Origin: Hypericum androsaemum
Taxonomy: Eukaryota > Streptophyta > Magnoliopsida > Malpighiales > Hypericaceae
NCBI GenBank assembly: GCA_963995505.1
Contig: OZ023186.1
Coordinates: 7,192,001-7,256,000 of the forward strand
Length of the DNA stretch: 64,000 nucleotides
Direction: 5' to 3'
Numbering within the stretch: the first letter of the stretch is position 1; every line of letters starts with the position of its first letter. The notes beneath the pieces were generated by a model. The model searched no databases. It was not told where the DNA came from and saw only the letters and a program-made list of their open reading frames with translations. The position numbers and the translations under genes are program-made. Shown here one piece after another: positions 45,013-55,713 of the stretch.

Positions 45013-46397
45013 CTACAAGGATTTGCTCTCTTCTTTGCCACATTTACTGGAGTAGGAGCTGCCTTAGGTCTCCCATTTCAAATGAGGTTCCTTACATTTA
45101 TAATTAGCATTTGAAAAACTTTTTTGTTTCAGAAGAATTTATTTTATTTTCTATTTTTCATTTGGCGCTCAATTAATTAATTACATATATTCTTGCAGTT
45201 TGCCCATGAAATTTATGTCAATCTACAATATTATATATTGCTTCACCATGGGCTTTTTGAAAGATATTCGAGACATGGAAGGAGATATAAAGTATGTTCT
45301 CTGACCTTAACTAGCCACTTCATATCTACCATTTTGCTTATTAACTTATTAATTAAGTTAAAAAGCCAAAAGTATAATGGTTATTTTCTAATGACATTTC
45401 GTGAAACTAAGTTTAATGAACCACTCATAAAACACTTTGTTGTATATTTTTGTGAGCATCTTTCACCAAGGAATAATTTTTTACCACGCCTGTGTTCCAT
45501 GTTTGTTAATTTCATTATAATTACACATTTTCATATCTGTTTAGTGATTTGCTAAATAACTTTTTTACAGAAATAATATACCAACAATAGCTATAATGAT
45601 TGGAGCGAGAAAAACTTTACTAATGGGCACTTGCATACTTATCGTAAATCATCTTAGTGCGGTCATGATAGCGGCCACCAAACTTGAGGTAAGGTCTTAA
45701 CTTCACTATGTTTTGTCTTATAATCATTTCTTCTTTGTGCTAGAGACTTTTAAGCTATGTTTATTGAGGTAACTTATAACTAATTAGAGCCTAACAAGAG
45801 AGTACAGTAACCAAATAGGCTCTTATTATGGTGGATGTATATGTATGTATGTATATATATGTATGTATATATGATAACCTCAATCTCTTTTTGCACAGGC
45901 TTTCAAAGGTCACATCATGATACCTGCACATATTTTCTCGACCTTTTACTTGCTTTATCAGGTATGAATGTTTAGGCTATCTACTCATTTTATTTAAGAT
46001 AGTATGTGAATTATACCTCCATCTCGAAGGAAAATTTTAAGCAGGAAAAGAAAAAGGAAGATTCATATGACCATAGTATAATTGCGGATTTCTTAAAAAA
46101 TTTCATGAATAATAATTAGCACAAAGCTTCTTTTTTATGATGTGTACAATTATGTTACTCTTCGTGTTTAATAAAAAACGCGGCTTATTACTAGCTGAAC
46201 TTTTGTAAAAAAGATTTTGAATATAACTTGTTATTTTGAGACAATTATATCCCATTTTCTCAAATGTTTCATGGCATATCTAGTTTAGGTAATTATTACT
46301 TAAGTTTGATATAATTATTGAATTTTCACATGCACTTCTACTTTTCTCTTGATCTTGATGTTAGGCTTGGAAGATGGACAGAGCAAACTATGAAATG
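45013..46397 (+). pseudogene. Homogentisate solanesyltransferase-like UbiA prenyltransferase fragment
   Basis: Five exons can be joined by GT-AG sites and phase: 45013-45086, 45199-45291, 45571-45688, 45899-45961 and 46365-46397. The joined reading contains GAALGLPFQMS, then FLKDIRDMEGDIK (second aspartate-rich motif, matching KDxxDxEGD), IGARKTLLMGTCIL, KGHIMIPAHIF and YQAWKMDRANYEM. This order and the KGHIMIPAH sequence fit plastid HST, which condenses solanesyl diphosphate with homogentisate for plastoquinone; homogentisate phytyltransferase is a less likely match. About 125 residues are covered. The first aspartate motif (NDxxDxxxD), transit peptide and the usual C-terminal exon are not visible, so it is probably a truncated copy. 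A long first intron could hide upstream exons left of 45,013. Confidence 0.75.
45836..45874 (+). repeat. (ATGT)n/(AT)n microsatellite in prenyltransferase intron
   Basis: Repeats of ATGT and AT between the exons ending at 45688 and starting at 45899. Confidence 0.9.
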
Positions 46398-47719
46398 GTA
46401 ACTTCTATCATTTTACTCTAGAGTAAACAAAGTTAATTTCTCGTACATATGATATTTGAATGAATATTTATAGAAATTTAAGAGTGTAAGTGCAACTTTC
46501 CCCATTTTTTAATTTCAAAATTATGATAATATTAAAAAAATGCAAATTTTATTAATCAAATGAAAGAAATTATGGGCTTGAGCACCCAAACTACTCCCTC
46601 ATAATCTCAACTTAAAGTAGGTATTCAAACAACTCCCTCATATAAGACAATACGAAGTTACAGCCACAAACTCAATAAAAAATACTCTATTGTTATAAAA
46701 TTTAGTGGAAAAAACTAACGACAAAAAAAAGAGTGCAAATTATGGGAAGATGCAAATTCCCATGAAATGGAAAAACAAAAACAAAAAAACTAAGTCAAGC
46801 CGTTACGTTGAAAAGTCAACCCACCACAACACTAAACACAGTCCCTCGCAGCGAGCAACCACCGCTCCCGACGAAGTGGACAGAAGCTTTGGACGCTTTT
46901 CGCCCCGTCCAACACCTTCACGCGACAAAGAGGACATAAAGTTGTCACCTCTCGCCACGACCAAAGCAACACGACACTAACTGGGCAAAAATTTTCACCC
47001 CTTTTGGCACCAATCAGACCAACCCTTTGTATGGTATATGGTATATGTATCTTAGTATGAAATTGTCATCGTTCAAAAGTATATTCACAATAATTTTAAA
47101 TGATTGATTGTTCAATAAGGGATCAATGCTACACTGAGTGAACTAGATACGAAATTTAATGTAACTTGAGTTGATCTAATTTATTGCATGATTTCAACAA
47201 TTATTATGATAACATATCAACAATTCAAAGTTTGTATTATTGATAAAACATGTATATTCCAAACGTATTTATGATTTTTTTTCCGGAGGTACAAAACAAG
47301 CAGAGTTATCTTGGTTTTGCTCGCAACTATTTAGCCCACTTAATCCTACTTCCGTTCATCTAGAAATCTCGACAGCATATATGTATGTGAACGTCGCTAG
47401 TTGGTAACCATTGTCAAGTTTCAATTGCTACTTGTTTCAAGTTATGGCTTTTTTCTCTCAACTTTTATTGTCGACTCATTTTCTGTTCTACTGTAATGCA
47501 TTGCCATTTTACCTATGTACCTTTGTTGTTTTACTGTTTATCCTCAGAAATCTAGGTGTGTTTGTAGTGGAACCTAACATTTGTTGTGATATAATTAGAT
47601 ATATAGGTCAATTATATCTTGATTATCAAACAAAGTACGATAGTTGAAAATTGTTGTAAGGATAGGAAACTAATCCATAGCCATTCCTTAATTACATAAC
47701 CCAACAATCACTGATAACA
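46398..47719. other. Spacer, no gene recognised
   Basis: AT-rich. The last prenyltransferase exon (the FYRFIWNLFYAEYL-type end) was looked for and not found. Short frames at 46,705-46,980 and 47,411-47,647 show no family resemblance. Confidence 0.5.
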
Positions 47720-48120
47720 TTTTTTTTATTCCGTATGAGAAAATCTGGGGCATTGCACCACCAGTCATCTCGATGGAGCTTTGACAAATCATCCACAACA
47801 TTATTACCTTTCCCGAAGATGTGCGATACTTGAAACTCCACCCTCGCTATCTTGCCTTGAACTAAGAGCCATCAATTCCTGAATTTCCATGTCATCTTCT
47901 GTCGCCTATCCTGAAATAAAGAGAGCACATAGGCGGAATCAGTTTCAAACCATAATCGATACCATCCCCGGGCATAGCGATCTCCACTGCTACCAACGAT
48001 GCGCATAGCTCAGCCTCAAAAGCGAAAGAAACTCCCATCTTTTTCACAAAGCATCCCTGCACAAACCCCCTGCAAGTCCGGAAAATGCATGATGCTGTCG
48101 GCAAACGAAGGGAACCGTTG
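47720..48120 (-). pseudogene. LINE RNase H domain remnant
   Basis: On the reverse strand, frames joined by one shift read VSFAFEAELCASLVAVEIAM and WFETDSAYVLSLF, then WWCNAP near the end. This is the plant L1-type RNase H (RVT_3) domain with its conserved Glu and Asp residues. An A-rich stretch follows at about 47,720, as at a LINE 3' end. The rest of the LINE is missing. Confidence 0.75.
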
Positions 48121-48913
48121 TCAACTCGAGCACATGAAATATGCAAATAAATATTGTCAACTCGAGCACTTGTATTTAACCACACTGAACTAATGAACCA
48201 TCAACAACAGACTATCCCTAGAAATTCTCATGCCAAGTCAATTTCACAATTCAAATCCAACTCACAAATTAAAGTAGTTCCTTATAATTTTATCATTCAG
48301 AAAGCGGTGAAGACCACTAGAGACTCAACATCAATAAGTACAAGGCGTGACTGGATATTAAGGCACTTATAATGCTATTTAACTTGGCCTCATCCCAAAA
48401 TATTTTAGGTTAGCATAGTTAGCACTCAAACTTGCATGGCACTTGGGACTTCACTCTTAGATGTCAATAGGCTGGCTTACAACTTTTCATTACTCCAATT
48501 ATACACCTACAACGATCCTCAAGCTTCATCCTAGTCAGGTCGGAGGCAACATCAACTCCAATTGTTTACCTGACTACCGCCCTTATGCCAACATTCATGC
48601 ACAATTCCATCTTTACATTCCACCTTTACATTCTACATTCTACATTTCAATTTTCCTTCATTTCTTTCAGAACCCTTAAAAATATTTCTTTCCTTTCAAA
48701 ACTTAGAAGCGCATCAAGTTTTTTTATACCCCACTCGGTTAATCCTCACGCAAGTCAGCTAAAATATATTTATGATACAGGCAGGGGTTGGTTATTACAG
48801 TCGTGCCACCCGAATTCTCTCAAGTGTTATATCAGTCTTGTACAATAGTGGTCGCTTAATTCAATTATGAGATTTTTGCAAAGCAAGAACTATTTCTTAA
48901 TATGGGCTTTATC
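48121..48913. other. Unassigned sequence
   Basis: No recognisable gene. Small repeated fragments TCAACTCGAGCAC near 48,121 and 48,157 are the only structure noticed. Confidence 0.4.
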
Positions 48914-48918
48914 TTATC

Positions 48919-49203
48919 TGTTATGAATTCAACAACTTAGAGAATAAGACGCGCAAAGAACACGGACACAAGAGTTAACGTGATTCGCCCTAATACCTAC
49001 ATCCACGAAGAGAAAGGAGAACTTTTATTGATAAGTTTCTGAACCACAAAGTCATACAAAAAATCTAGGGTAACATGTCTTTATATAGATACAAACCCTT
49101 GGTGTACAAATAACCTATCTAGGTCAGATTAGGAGTCCAAAACCTAGTCAGAATAGGAATAGGAATAGGAAATAAATCTTTCCTATTTCTCGCCATCCCA
49201 GCA
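48919..49203 (-). repeat. 3' LTR of second gag-only copia
   Basis: 285 bp, TGTTATGAATTC...CCCAGCA on the + strand. Reverse-strand TATATAAAG box and AATAAAAG signal match the sister family. Confidence 0.9.
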
Positions 49204-49539
49204 ATCTCCACCTTGGCGAGAAATCATCTCGTGGAAGAACTATGAAGCTTCACCCGAACTTCAACAAACTCCACCTTGATAAAACACCACTCCATGAAGA
49301 ACCATGAGATCTTGCAAAACCAATCTGACTCCACCGTCTCCATCTCAGACCATAGATAACTGCATCAATAAGACTATCTCAACTTTCTCTTCACCTTTTG
49401 TTCAATCACTTGTAGCCAGCCCCCAAACTCGAGCTTCTGAGCTTGCTTGGCCTATTTCCTCCAATCTCTATTGAACCCCAACTAGCAAGTCCACCTGCTG
49501 AAGTAACCTTGCGACTAATAGACACGCCCTCTATTTTTT

Positions 49540-50030
49540 GGTCAGCCCCATACTCCTCAACCTCGAACTATTTTTCTGCTGGACCTTCTTGCCTCAAACC
49601 AATACTACATGTCATAGCATACAAAGGGCAACCTTTTGTTCCAACAAGTAGAACCCTCGACATGCCTCGAACTCCATCATTCGGCCTTGAGTGAGATACC
49701 CGATCTGCGCGTGGTGTTAACATCGACTTCGTATTCCCTATGCAAAACCTATCCAACACCTTTGATGTGCACTTTCCTTTAGACAACTATAGCGGGGCCC
49801 AGCTAACAAAGCTTCTCCGAGACAACCATGGCTCTTTGCCAATCATGCCTCCACGAAATAATCATAGCTCACTATCCATGTCTCTGCGAATCCGAAATCT
49901 ACTCAAACCATTCATGTCAAGCCTTTGCTCCCTCATACGAACCAACCTCATATGACCTGAGCTTTTGCCAACTCCTTCAGACCCATTGATGTGACTCCAT
50001 CTACAATAATGTGCCTCACTAACTTGTAGG
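49540..50030 (-). repeat. Interior segment duplicated at 50,797-51,290
   Basis: Runs from GGTCAGCCCCAT to CACTAACTTGTAGG and recurs with about 95% identity by eye inside the right LTR. It holds the VSHSRPN/RGMSRVLL coding stretch. Confidence 0.9.
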
Positions 50031-50299
50031 TATTTCCTTTCACCCTTCATCCCTACCATCACATCCTTCTCCACCTTCATTAGCATACCTTTATAACTAT
50101 CACTGTTATAATCCAAGGTCCCTAATAAAAAGAGATTACCAGGATGCATTGGACTTGATAAGATAGAAAACCAGTCACCATCCGACCTGTCTGAATATGT
50201 GGCCATGGTTGTGGATGCCAATCCCTCCTCGTTGTCTTGATCCCTAGTTCGTCCTGGATAGTCCCCTTCATGTGCCCTTCTCCGCACTTGAAACTACTT

Positions 50300-50566
50300 C
50301 TATTGAATTTCTTTGACTCCGACCTGGATCCTCTTCCACAACCCAGCTGGTGGCTCCTCATCATCCGCTAAGCACAAGCAAATCTTCGCTACCGCCTTGG
50401 CCTCGAACTCTTCCCACTCTTGCTCCTCTATCTTCTCAGGCTTCTTCCCTGAGAGCGCGATGACCATCCCTTGTTGCACGAGGAGATTCTTGACACGCCT
50501 TTGCCATAACCTGAAATTCGATGAACCATCGAACTTCATAAGAGCAAACTTCGTACCGTCCGACAT
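50300..50566 (-). pseudogene. Copia gag fragment
   Basis: MSDGTKFALMKF, then NFRLWQRRVKNLLVQQG, closely similar to the gag at 33,347, but about 500 bp of the gag middle are deleted and the frame then shifts. A tRNA-Met-like primer site (TGGTATCAAGAGC, reverse strand, 50579-50591) lies just upstream. Confidence 0.9.
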
Positions 50567-50593
50567 CCTCCCACTTTAGCTCTTGATACCACT

Positions 50594-51473
50594 TGTTATG
50601 AATTTAGCAACTTAGAGAACAAGATGCGCAAAGAATATAGACACAAAAGTTAACGTGGTTCGGCCTAATGCCTATATCCACGAAGAGAAAGGAGAACTTT
50701 TATTGATGATTTTCTGAGCCACAAAGCCATACAAAAAACCTAGGGTAACATGTCTTTATATAGATACAAACCCTTGGTGTACAAGTAACCTATTTCTCGA
50801 TCAGCCCCATGCTCCGCAACCTCTAACTGCTTTTCTGCTGGACCTTCTTGCCTCAAACCAATGCTACATGTCATAGCATACAAAGGGCAACCTTTTGTTC
50901 TACCAAGTAGAACTCTCGACATGCCTCGAACTCTATCATTCGGCTTTGAGTGAGATACTCGATCCGCGCGTGGTGTTAACGACGGCTTCGCATTCCCCAT
51001 GCAAAACCTACTCAACACCTTTGTCGTGCACTTTCCTTTAGACAACCATAGCGGGGCCCAGCTAACAATGCTTCTCCAAGACAACCATGGCTCCTTGCCA
51101 ACCATGCCTCCACGAAATAACCATAGCTCGCTATCCATGTCTCCGCAAATCCCAACTCTACTCAAACCATTCATGTCAAGCCTTTGCTCCCTCATACGAA
51201 CCAACCTCATATGACCTGAGCTTTTGCCAACTGCTTCAGACCCATTGATGTGACTCCATCTACAATAATGTGCCTCACTAACTTGTAGGAACTTTTATTG
51301 ATGAGTTTCTGAGCCACAAAGCCATACAAAAAACCTAGGGTAACATGTCTTTATATAGATACAAACCCTTGGTGTACAAGTAACCTATCTAGGTCATATT
51401 AGGAGTCCAAAACGTAGTCAGAATATGAATAGGAATAGGAAATAAATCTTTCCTATTTCTCGCCATCCCAACA
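50594..51473 (-). repeat. 5' LTR split by an interior copy
   Basis: LTR sequence runs from 50594 to about 50,790. Then comes a copy of interior sequence (about 50,797-51,290), then LTR sequence restarting from an earlier point (AACTTTTATTGATGAG) to 51473. About 97 bp of LTR are thus present twice. Confidence 0.9.
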
Positions 51474-51478
51474 TTATC

Positions 51479-53384
51479 CTTGCTAATTTCATCTTGGCAT
51501 GAGTTTTCCTAAGGATATTAAGTTACTAAGTGGTCAAAAATTCCAGGTTGCAAGTTCAAGTAGGAGGTCGACTGGACACGCAAAACACACTAACATTTCA
51601 ACTAATTATCCCCACACTTAGAAAATAACATGTCCTCATGGTGTATGTTGACTCTAAATATGACATGGATAACACAAAATAAAAAAATAAACATACCAGT
51701 ACCTTCCTACATACCCACACTCAGAAAATAACATGTCCTTATGGTGTAGGTTGGCCTAAAAAAATAAATAAAATAAAATACACAAGATATAACAAGCACG
51801 AGAAAATAAAATACAATAAATAAATAAAATAAAACAAATGAGTTTAGGATTCAAGGGCTCCCTCGGGTGTTGTGTCATCTGCTGTAGGGGGCGATAGCTC
51901 ACATCCGGACTTTGCGAAATTGGAGTGAAAGAAAAATAATCGGACTAGAATTTGGAAGGACGAGAATAAGCTTGATGTTCCTGTAAAAAGATTAATTAAA
52001 TTAAGCATAACATGAGTTTAAATATATAGCAATGGACGAAGAGAATGATGGAGAGGAAGAGTCCAAATTCTCTTTCAATCTGGAGGAGTCCAATTCGGGT
52101 TGGATTCAGTGGGGACAAGATTTATCCCCACTGAAACGGATCAAAGTTTTGGATTTTTAGACACGGTTTTTTTTACTGTCAGATTTGTAGACACGATTTT
52201 TAATGAAAGCTGATAATTTAAATAAATTTTTTTCTTTGTCCCCACTCAATCCAAAATCTAATTATGACTATAATTCTCGAACATGGAAAACTCTCTCGGC
52301 TTGAGCTTGGAGTCAGCGGCTTTTTCAGTTGTCTGGAGCGTGGAAGCTCGCGCTATTCAGATTGGAGGAAAAAAAATTGATGTCGCAGCGGGAAGACTTG
52401 GTCGAGGCAAGTAAATCTTTGTCGAGCCAAGAAGAGACAAAAATCTCTGTACTCTTCGTCGCGAGCAGGCTTTGTCTCTTTGAGAAAATCTGGGAAAATG
52501 ACATTTTCTCATTCCGTGATGGCCTCGGTCTGCGCGAGTAGGACCTAAACTTGCTGTTCACTATGTGACGTGAATTACTTGCTTGCTGCGGACTTTTTTT
52601 TTCATTTTTTTCCTCGTGGCACGCTTATCTGATCGCTGTGAAAAGCAACTACAGCTACTGGTTACTTCGTCGCGAGTTGCCTCCATGGGCGCGAGAAGTC
52701 GGGAACAATCCCTGCTCACTTTGTGGCGTGGAAATTTTCTTGCCACGGTTCGCCACTATTTTTTTTTTGTTTCTTCCTGCAAAATCAAAGAGAAATAGAA
52801 CTCAGGTCTACTAAAAATTAAAAATCCTAATAAAAATAAAAATAAGAAAATTAAAAAAAAATTGGATTACCTCCTAATAAGCGCTAATTTAACGTCATTA
52901 GCTAGACACATTTTTGCTCTTTCAACCAGGATTAAATATGTGATTTTGGTCCCGTACCTTCATCTTGATTCTTGAAAATTGTATGATCTTCCTCTTTACT
53001 CTTTGTGCCTTGTCATCCTCTTTCACTATATCTAGCACGTAAACATGCTGATATTGATATGAAAACATGCTATCTATATTAGTACCACCAACTTGAACTT
53101 CAAATTCAAGATGTAATTTTGTTGGCGGAATCATAGGTAGCACGATCTCCGGTGGCTTCTCGATGTGCTGCGACACCATAATCTCCACACTTTCAACTTG
53201 TTCCTTTTTGAGGTCCACATCGTCTTCTATGTGCTTAATCCCAGCCTTTACCTCTTGCAATTTAATCTCCTCTTCAAGATTCACCATCTCCTCTATGTCT
53301 TTGATATCAATCATCTCTTCTTTTACCTCAAGCTTCACTATCTCCTCTTTCTCATCCTTCTCAAAGTTTAAGTCTGTTAGCCTT
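51479..53384 (-). mobile_element. Probable 3' region of a reverse-strand gypsy (Athila-like) element
   Basis: The reverse strand contains GACATGTTATTTTCTAAGTGTGGGG-type sequence twice (about 51,610 and 51,715), which is typical of the stretch after pol in Athila-like elements. A 192-codon acidic frame (52,922-53,500; likely start at 53,410) with many Glu/Lys residues has no domain I recognise. No LTR was found. Assignment is tentative. Confidence 0.4.
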
Positions 53385-54893
53385 TGATGAGTGTGAAAAT
53401 ACTCTATCATCCATGTATGTTTTAGTGTCAATTTTCCATTGTTTCTAGTATTTTTGTGTGTTATGTATCCTTGTATTATTATATATCGTGCTTTGAACAT
53501 TTTAGTGTAGTTCTTGTGATTTTTATTACTTTTCGTTCATATTTATTACTAGGAGACTATATGGTGATGTGAGGAGGATATTGGTGCACTTTGGAGCGTG
53601 TCATAGGCGATCGGATCAGCCGGGACAATTGGCGTTTTACGAGACCCAAGAAAGCATGGAGCAAAACTGACCCCTTGCAACTCAAATACCGATAACTTTC
53701 TCATCCAAAGTCCAATGGAGGCAAGCAAGGTGGCGCTAGAAAGAAGACATCCGGAGCTACAGCTTTGTCTTCATGGGCTTTTTCAGATTCGGAGTCCAAG
53801 TGGGAGGAAAATCACGTCCAAAGTTGACCTTCGAATCTGCCAACAAATCTGACGAGTGGGCCAAATTTAAGGATTTGTTTTGGGCCCATTTTTGGGCATG
53901 AATAGTGAATTTCGTGGCTGGCACTTCCTAAGCCAAAAACTTGTATAAATAGCTTCCTTGGCTTATTTTGGAAGAAAAGAACTTTTAGCCTTAGACTTTT
54001 AGATATTTTGCTAAAAACACTCACCAACTCCCCCACTAACTTTCTCTTCTTTGGAGAAAAAGCTTGGCTCTCCATTGTGGGATCTAAGAAGCCATTGTTG
54101 AAGCTTGTGTAGGGAACTTGAAGAAAGAATATATTGGATGCTTGAAGACCATCTTGAGCTTTCTCTTACTCTCTCTTTTAATGTTCTTACTTTGCTTGCT
54201 TTGTTCAATGGATGTGTTGAGTTGTTTGGTGAATATGTGTGAGTAGTTGATTAGTGAGTTTGGTGCCTTGATGGCACCTACTTAGCCAATGGTTTAGGGG
54301 GTTAATATGCCTAGGTATGTATACTAGTTAATAAGCTTAATGCTTAATCTTGATTGATTGCCTTGATTATGAACATGGTTAATGTTAATTGCCAAAAGGG
54401 GTTAGGATTAACAGACCATTTAACTAGTTGAGTAGAAACCTATTGATGAGAGATCAACTTAGGTGACTAGTTGTCCAAAGGATGGTAATTATAGTTGGTG
54501 ATTAGTTAGATTAGATGGCTAATTTGTCGCGAGAGCGTGGTTAGTTCATCTAAGTCTAGTTAAGAATCGATTTAGACTAGTTTGTCGCGAGAGCATTGAT
54601 TAGTTGCCTTTGAAATATCCGGACCATATCATGAACTTAATAAACCCCATAAGCCATTTGGTTATTTAGGTTGTCATTGGTACCAAGCTCACTCTTGTTT
54701 TAAGTATTTAAACCATCGCCTTGTTTAGTTGCAATTTTATTTCAAGTAACATATTATGTTTGGAATTGATAACTCCATTTCTTATTGTCCTAAACTAGTG
54801 GTAAAGTCAAGTTTGCGGCCTAGCTTAGTCCTTGTGGGACGACAATCCCTTACTTACTCATTATTACAAGAGGGGTGAAAATCTTTCCTTTCA
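53385..54893 (+). repeat. 5' LTR of Athila-like gypsy element
   Basis: Ends CTTTCA two bases before a tRNA-Asp primer site. A TATAAATAG box is at about 53,944. The start at TGATGAGTG (53,385) is my best estimate because no 3' LTR is present for comparison. It contains a direct repeat, TTTGTCGCGAGAGC, near 54,525 and 54,582. Confidence 0.7.
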
Positions 54894-54895
54894 AT

Positions 54896-54913
54896 TGGCG
54901 CCGTTGCCGGGGA
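54896..54913 (+). other. Athila-type primer-binding site
   Basis: TGGCGCCGTTGCCGGGGA, complementary to the 3' end of tRNA-Asp, the usual primer of this clade. Confidence 0.9.
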
Positions 54914-55031
54914 TTAAGTACTACACGCTTAATTTGGCTTACGAACTTGGATTGGGATATTTTTTTTTGTTTACTTGGTTACTGTTACTTAGTGTCTTTG
55001 TTGTTTGTCTTACAAGGTACTTATTTGTAGC

Positions 55032-55713
55032 ATGCGCTCAACTCGCTCAACGAACAACATTCCGATCGGGGTAGACGTTGACATTGGATACTTGGAAAGG
55101 GTATTGCGAAAAGAGAGAAGGACACAAGCAAGGATGAATCAACAACCTCATGTGCAAGAAGCTCCACAAGGAGCTCCGCAAGGCAATGCGCAAGGAGTTG
55201 GAGTTCCTCGAAGGTCTCTCATGGACTATGCTAGGCCCACCTTGAGAGGGGCAATGTCTGGAGTTCCTAGGCCTGCTATTCAAGCTAACACCTTCGAGAT
55301 CAAGCCAGCGGTGATTCACATGCTCCAAGCTTCGGTCCAATTCTATAGATTACCGAATGGAGATCCCAACGACCATATTGCTAATTTTCTGGAGATAGCC
55401 GACACCTTCAAGCACAATGGAGCTACCGACGATGCTCTAAAGCTGAGGTTGTTCCCATTTACCTTGAAGGACAAAGCAAAGATATGGTATAAGGATCTAG
55501 TTGGGACAACAATTACGACATGGGAAGAGATAGCTAATGCCTTCTTTGACAAGTATTTTCCCTTCTCCAAGACAAATAGACTCGTGAAGGACATTAACAA
55601 CTTCCAACAATTTGCGAATGAGTCATTGAGTGAAGCTTGGGAGAGATTCAAGAGATTACAAAGGAGTTGTCCACACCACAATATATCAGAGGAGTCTTTA
55701 CTTGGACCCTCTA
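55032..55713 (+). pseudogene. Athila-like gag, N-terminal part
   Basis: The ATG at 55032 (MRSTRSTNNIPIG) follows the leader. It includes the retrotransposon gag core: FYRLPNGDPNDHIANFLEI, LFPFTLKDKAKIWY and FANESLSEAWERFKRL. It is cut at 55,713 by the solo LTR; the rest of gag follows at 58,343. Confidence 0.88.

Larger units (their letters stand above)
48919..51473 (-). mobile_element. Second gag-only copia element with a split right LTR
   Basis: Reverse-strand relative of the element at 33,047. Left LTR is 48919-49203. The right LTR begins at 50594, is interrupted near 50,790 by a second copy of interior sequence, and finishes at 51473. A perfect 5-bp duplication, TTATC (48914-48918 and 51474-51478), encloses the whole, so it is one insertion that was rearranged internally. 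The interior carries a gag fragment and the VSHSRPN...RGMSRVLL region, but no integrase, RT or RNase H. Confidence 0.92.

Noticed and set aside
46705..46980. 91-codon basic frame
   Set aside because: No family resemblance, AT-rich flanks, no splice partners with the nearby prenyltransferase.
52922..53500. 192-codon acidic reverse-strand frame as a host gene
   Set aside because: Surrounded by retroelement sequence, low complexity (Glu/Lys/Val), no domain; kept only as part of the tentative gypsy 3' region.
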